A DNA stretch of 42,334 nucleotides from Lachnospiraceae bacterium. GTDB lineage: Bacteria; Bacillota_A; Clostridia; Lachnospirales; Lachnospiraceae. A model generated the notes under the pieces. The model saw only the letters and a program-made list of their open reading frames with translations. It was not told the origin of the DNA and ran no database searches. The first letter of the stretch is position 1, and every line of letters starts with the position of its first letter. Shown here in pieces: positions 38,464 through 42,334 of the stretch. The DNA lies in the NCBI GenBank assembly GCA_016287765.1, contig JAEEWS010000022.1, positions 1 to 42,334 of the forward strand. Direction: 5' to 3'. Position numbers and translations under genes: made by a program.

Positions 38464-41214
38464 ATGAGAATCAACATTGAACAACCTTTAATATTATTAC
38501 TTATCCCGGCCGCTATCCTTCTGCTGATCTTTTCAGCCAGGTTCATGCATCTTCGTTCCCGGGAACTCAAGATCAAACAGCTGATCCTGAGGGGACTTGT
38601 ATTTTCCCTGCTGATCACCGCCCTGTCCGGTGTAAGCCTTTTAAAAAAAGGTAACAGCATCGCCACGGTGTTTATCGTTGACTCTTCGGACAGTACCAGA
38701 GAGCAGACCGATCATATCACGGAATTCGTTAACAGCGCCATAAAGACCAAATCCGATCAGGACTATGTGGGTGTGGTCTCAGTGGGAAAAAACACCAATG
38801 TAGAGAATTTCGTATCGGATAAATGTGTTTACAGAGGAGCCCAAACAGGTATAGATCCTTCAGCCACAAATCTTCAGGATGCGGTAAATCTGGCTCTTTC
38901 CCTGATGCCCGAGGGCTATGCCAAAAGAATAGTCATCATCTCGGACGGCGCCGAAAATATCGGCAGTCTTAAGGACACGGCCGCGGATATCGCTATGGCA
39001 GGATGTGACGTAAAAACCTATACACTGTCCTCTTCCACTTCTCCGGAGGTTTATGTCAGCAATCTTACCGTTCCCGAAAGCGTGGGTACAGGCGAGATCT
39101 TTAAGGTAATGGTGGAAGTGGAAAGTAACATATCCACCACTGCAGTGGTTTCGCTTTACCAGGGCCGTACCCTGACCGAACGAAAAACCGTAAACCTTTC
39201 CAAAGGCACCAGCCTCATCCCCTTTTACGACACCCAGACCGATTCGGGACTTAAAACCTATCGTGTAACGGTGGAGGCTGCGGATGACACTGTTTCTCTT
39301 AACAACGATTATTCTTCTTTCACAAATATATCCCAAAAAAATCCTGTCCTTATATTGGAAGGAGAAGTAGAAGAAGGAGATAACCTATACAATATGCTTA
39401 CGTCCATAGGCATAGATTGTCGCAAGGCCCTGTCTCTGAATGCTCCCGATACCATTTCCGAAATGCTGGAGTATTCCTGCATTATCCTTTGTAACGTGTC
39501 TGCAAAGGATCTTCCGGAGGGATTTTTAAAAAATCTGGAAACCTATGTCAAGGATCACGGAAAAGGCCTGGTGGCCTGCGGAGGACGGAATGCTTTCGCT
39601 CTGGGCATGTACAAGAACACCGTCCTTGAGACCGTGCTGCCCGTGGAAATGGACATCAACGGCGAAGCAGAGATACCTTCCATGGCCATACAATTTGTTA
39701 TAGATAAATCCGGTTCCATGGACGGCGGCAAGCTGGATGATGCAAAGCGAGCCCTGATCGCCTCGCTGGACACATTGAGGCCCGTTGATTCCGTTGGTGT
39801 TATAGCCTTCGATCATACAGTGGATAAAGTGGTGCGCATGACTCCCATCGGAGAAGATCTTACCAAGATCAAAACCTCTGTGGGAACCATTCGTATAGAT
39901 GGCGGAACAAGCATATATCCGGCTGTCAGAGAAGCTACCACGGAGCTTCTGGGCTACGATGCCACCATCAAACACATCATCCTTTTAACCGACGGTCAGG
40001 ACACAAATACAGGTTACAATGACATAATAAAGAAGATCAACGATAATAATATCACCCTTTCGTCAATTGCTTTGGGAAATGATTGCAACACAGATCTTTT
40101 AAGATACTTATCAGAATCCACCGGCGGAAGAATGTACAAAGTAACAGATAACAAGGATCTTCCTAAGATCTTCACCCAGGAGATCTATCTCTCTCAGAAT
40201 GAATATCTGGTGGACCGGCCGGGTCCTGTATATATCACGTCCTCGGATGATATAATAAAGGAAGTTTCAGCAAACGGAGTTCCGGATATAAGAGCCTATG
40301 TAGCCACAACACTTAAAGGCAGGGCTACGGAGCTTCTGGAAACAGAAGACCAATATCCTCTTCTCTCCTATTGGCAATACGGTCTCGGAAAGACCTTTGC
40401 CTGGGCTTCGGATGTTACCGGAAACTGGTCGGGCGATTACTTTGCCTGGGAGAACAACTCCCTTTTGTGGAATAACATTATTCAAACCGCAACCAGCGAC
40501 AACACGGGAAAAGGTTCCTATGCCACCGTAACTCAGGATCTTGCAAGTGCGCAGATCAGTTATCATACGGATGAATTCAGTTCAAACACTACGGTCACTG
40601 CAACGATCACAAATGACAACGGTGAAAACATAAAGATCGATATGTTGCCCAAATCCCCGGGAGAATTTGTCACAGATTTTGAACTTACCAACGAAGGCGT
40701 CTACTCCATAGCCATAAAGCAATACGATAACGGAGACGTCACCTCCGGTCTTACCACCGCAGCCATAAAGAAGTACTCACCGGAATATACTTTTAACTCT
40801 GATGCAGATCTCCTGAGTGAATATGCACGTCTTACCGGAGGTACCGAAATAACTTCCCCGGCTCAGGTGTTTACCAACAATATCCACCTGGTAAAGGCCA
40901 TGAAGGATATCACCGTTCCGATATTGGTAGCGGCCCTTCTCCTCTTTATACTGGATATAGCCTACAGACGTTTCCGTTTCAGAGTGGTGCCGGAAGGGTT
41001 CTGGTCACAGCTCTTTGCCCGTAAGAAAGTTAAAGAGGTTAAAAAGGCTCCGGTCACTGCCACAGCCACTGCTGCAACAGCCTCTGCCCCCTCTTCTTCA
41101 AAGGGGACCGTGACTAAGCCGAACTCCGATAAGGGTAAAAAGTCAGAAAAAAAGAAGAAAAACGAACCCGATATCATCGACACTTCTCTTCTTCTAAACC
41201 GAATGAAAAAATAA
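38464..41214 (+). CDS. large membrane protein with two vWA domains and an amidotransferase-like domain
   Basis: A 916-residue protein, last of the operon. Two helices at about 8-24 and 41-59 are followed by a first vWA-like domain (D73 in IVDSSDSTRE), a beta region, an amidotransferase-like core (LVACGGRNAFALGMY, then LPVEM), a second vWA domain with a complete MIDAS start (D414 in VIDKSGSMDGG, threonine in DGGTS, aspartate in LLTDGQD), a long beta-rich region, and a helix at about 818-836. The cytoplasmic tail is Ala/Thr/Ser-rich then Lys-rich. With both vWA domains apparently on the same side, the protein may link surface parts to the MoxR module through its tail. It starts 2 bases after the BatA-like gene. 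Confidence 0.87.
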   Translation: MRINIEQPLILLLIPAAILLLIFSARFMHLRSRELKIKQLILRGLVFSLLITALSGVSLLKKGNSIATVFIVDSSDSTREQTDHITEFVNSAIKTKSDQDYVGVVSVGKNTNVENFVSDKCVYRGAQTGIDPSATNLQDAVNLALSLMPEGYAKRIVIISDGAENIGSLKDTAADIAMAGCDVKTYTLSSSTSPEVYVSNLTVPESVGTGEIFKVMVEVESNISTTAVVSLYQGRTLTERKTVNLSKGTSLIPFYDTQTDSGLKTYRVTVEAADDTVSLNNDYSSFTNISQKNPVLILEGEVEEGDNLYNMLTSIGIDCRKALSLNAPDTISEMLEYSCIILCNVSAKDLPEGFLKNLETYVKDHGKGLVACGGRNAFALGMYKNTVLETVLPVEMDINGEAEIPSMAIQFVIDKSGSMDGGKLDDAKRALIASLDTLRPVDSVGVIAFDHTVDKVVRMTPIGEDLTKIKTSVGTIRIDGGTSIYPAVREATTELLGYDATIKHIILLTDGQDTNTGYNDIIKKINDNNITLSSIALGNDCNTDLLRYLSESTGGRMYKVTDNKDLPKIFTQEIYLSQNEYLVDRPGPVYITSSDDIIKEVSANGVPDIRAYVATTLKGRATELLETEDQYPLLSYWQYGLGKTFAWASDVTGNWSGDYFAWENNSLLWNNIIQTATSDNTGKGSYATVTQDLASAQISYHTDEFSSNTTVTATITNDNGENIKIDMLPKSPGEFVTDFELTNEGVYSIAIKQYDNGDVTSGLTTAAIKKYSPEYTFNSDADLLSEYARLTGGTEITSPAQVFTNNIHLVKAMKDITVPILVAALLLFILDIAYRRFRFRVVPEGFWSQLFARKKVKEVKKAPVTATATAATASAPSSSKGTVTKPNSDKGKKSEKKKKNEPDIIDTSLLLNRMKK

Positions 41215-41221
41215 AAAAAAT

Positions 41222-41251
41222 AAAGCGGCGAATCCTCGCCGCTTTTCTTTT
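41222..41251. terminator. bidirectional terminator, vWA operon / rpsR
   Basis: GCGGCGA (41225-41231) pairs with TCGCCGC (41236-41242), extended by AAA/TTT. It is flanked by long A-tracts on the left and TTTTCTTTTT on the right. Confidence 0.9.
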
Positions 41252-41520
41252 TACTCTACTGTGTAAGGCATAAGAGCAACGTGACGTGCACGCTTAACAG
41301 CTGTTGTCAGAGCTCTCTGATGCTTAGCGCAGGTACCTGTGATACGTCTGGGAAGGATCTTTCCTCTCTCAGAAACATATCTGGATAATTTCTTAACATC
41401 CTTATAACTGATCTCAGCAACATTCTCAGCACAGAAAGCACAAACCTTTCTTCTTCTGCGAATGACACGTCTCTTCATGGTACCTTCAGCATTGTTTCTT
41501 GCTGTTCTTTCGTCTGTCAT
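41251..41520 (-). CDS. rpsR: 30S ribosomal protein S18
   Basis: An 89-residue S18 of the small subunit platform. The core VCAFCAENV, then [24 protein letters not shown], and [23 protein letters not shown] are typical. The CxxC and C-x2-H pairs mark the cysteine-containing (potentially zinc-binding) form of S18. I chose the ATG at 41520, with GGAGG 8 bases upstream, rather than 41535, whose purine box directly abuts the codon. It is third in rpsF-ssb-rpsR. Confidence 0.95.
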   Translation of the reverse strand: MTDERTARNNAEGTMKRRVIRRRRKVCAFCAENVAEISYKDVKKLSRYVSERGKILPRRITGTCAKHQRALTTAVKRARHVALMPYTVE

Positions 41521-41565
41521 TGTATTTTCCTCCATTCCTTCGAATTTAACTAAGCCGGTGATTCC

Positions 41566-42003
41566 TTATTTGAAAGGCAATTCCTCATCGATACCTACCG
41601 GAATGTTCATAAAACCGGAATCGGTTCCGCTGGGCTGAGGTCTCTCGTATGTCTGTTCACTGCTGCCGCCCTGGGAGCTCTTGCTCTCCGCGAACTCAAT
41701 GTTTTCTACGATGACATCCGTAGTATAAACCTTCTGTCCTTCCTTATTTGTGTAGCTGCCTGTCTGAATTCTTCCGTCAAGCGCTACCTTAGTACCCTGT
41801 CTCAAATACTTCTCTACAAATTCAGCCTGTTTACCGAATGTGACGCATGAAATAAAATCGGCTGTCTGCTGGTTTGCATCATTGCTCCTGGATACTCTTC
41901 TGTCAACGGCAAGAGTAAATCTTCCGATGGCTGAATTATCCTTCTGTGCATATGTGATGTTAGGGTCTCTAGTGAGTCTACCCATTAATACGACTCTGTT
42001 CAT
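41566..42003 (-). CDS. ssb: single-stranded DNA-binding protein
   Basis: A 145-residue SSB: OB fold starting MNRVVLMGRLTRDPNITY, with RFTLAVDRR, DFISCVTFGKQAEFVEKYLRQG and GRIQTGSYTNKEGQKVYTTDV, then a Ser/Gly/Gln-rich linker and the protein-interaction tip DEELPFK. It protects single strands and recruits repair and replication proteins. AGGAGG precedes the ATG by 8 bases, and it lies 17 bases after rpsF. Confidence 0.97.
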   Translation of the reverse strand: MNRVVLMGRLTRDPNITYAQKDNSAIGRFTLAVDRRVSRSNDANQQTADFISCVTFGKQAEFVEKYLRQGTKVALDGRIQTGSYTNKEGQKVYTTDVIVENIEFAESKSSQGGSSEQTYERPQPSGTDSGFMNIPVGIDEELPFK

Positions 42004-42020
42004 CAGGAAATCCTCCTACT

Positions 42021-42311
42021 TTATGCTGTTTCGACTCTTGTGATCAAGAATCTGATAACGTTGTCCCTTGTGCGAAGTCTGTCTTCGATCTCTGCAGGGG
42101 CTGTTGTCTCAGCATCGAACTGAATGAAGTAGTAAAATGCTTCGTTCATCTTCTGGATTTCGTAAGCGAGTCTCTTCTTACCCCACTCTTCAACGTTCTT
42201 AACTTCGCCGCCGAATCTGGTGATAAGCTTCTTTGCATCTTCAACGGATGCATCTCTTACGCTGTCCTCTACTTTTGCACTAACAACTAAACATAATTCA
42301 TACTTGCTCAT
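42021..42311 (-). CDS. rpsF: 30S ribosomal protein S6
   Basis: A 96-residue S6, which pairs with S18 on the 30S platform. It begins MSKYELCLVVSAKVED and contains GGEVKNVEEWGKKRLAYEIQK and the YYFIQFDAE strand. Its ribosome binding site AGGAGGTG is near the window edge; the promoter lies outside. In many bacteria S6-S18 bind the leader of this operon, which cannot be checked here. Confidence 0.96.
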   Translation of the reverse strand: MSKYELCLVVSAKVEDSVRDASVEDAKKLITRFGGEVKNVEEWGKKRLAYEIQKMNEAFYYFIQFDAETTAPAEIEDRLRTRDNVIRFLITRVETA

Positions 42312-42334
42312 AGTTGTGTTGCACCTCCTTCTGG

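Overview
The window looks like a chromosomal segment of a low-GC Gram-positive anaerobe of the Clostridia, most likely Lachnospiraceae (Butyrivibrio/Roseburia-like). The support is the rpsF-ssb-rpsR and gdpP-rplI-dnaB blocks, a MecA adaptor, an NADP-type glutamate dehydrogenase, a short 2[4Fe-4S] ferredoxin, strong AGGAGG ribosome binding sites and many consensus sigma-A promoters. The family placement is inference; no rRNA is present. I saw no tRNA, rRNA, insertion sequence, prophage or CRISPR array.

Layout. 1-1433 (minus): a truncated YitT-type membrane protein behind a short-chain dehydrogenase. 1505-2992 (plus): gdhA with a hairpin at the predicted mRNA 5' end. 3037-5136 (minus): a divergent EF-G paralogue. 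5334-6427 (plus): a diacylglycerol-kinase-family lipid kinase. 6435-13652 (minus): a carbohydrate-sensing cluster made of a giant propeller hybrid histidine kinase, an output-less two-receiver response regulator and a GH31 alpha-glucosidase. 13659-16380 (plus): a TetM/EF-G-like GTPase fused to a Rae1/YacP-type NYN ribonuclease domain, possibly read from a leaderless mRNA. 16392-18541 (plus): M18 aminopeptidase and dUTPase behind a long leader hairpin. 18598-19949 (minus): a Ser/Thr kinase fused to a degenerate ParA/MinD-like domain. 20081-21480: mecA, a DUF1858 protein and a ferredoxin. 21505-28707 (minus): nptA-like transporter, lysC, gdpP, rplI, dnaB. 28852-41250 (plus): an eight-gene operon joining an ABC-2 transporter, a MoxR AAA+ ATPase, a DUF58 protein, two membrane von Willebrand A proteins and two large envelope proteins, one with a long Gln/Gly repeat. 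41251-42311 (minus): rpsR, ssb, rpsF.

Most interesting items. (1) The GTPase-Rae1 fusion puts a factor of the type that enters the ribosomal A site and an A-site mRNA endonuclease in one polypeptide, which suggests a one-protein ribosome-surveillance or rescue enzyme. (2) The MoxR/ABC/vWA operon looks like one envelope machine whose parts are recognisable but whose job is not established. (3) The kinase-ParA fusion and the phosphorelay without a DNA-binding output are unusual signalling designs. Several transcripts also carry strong hairpins or palindromes close to their predicted starts.

Promoters, hairpins and start codons were called by eye from the sequence. Protein families were assigned from remembered motifs, without database searches.
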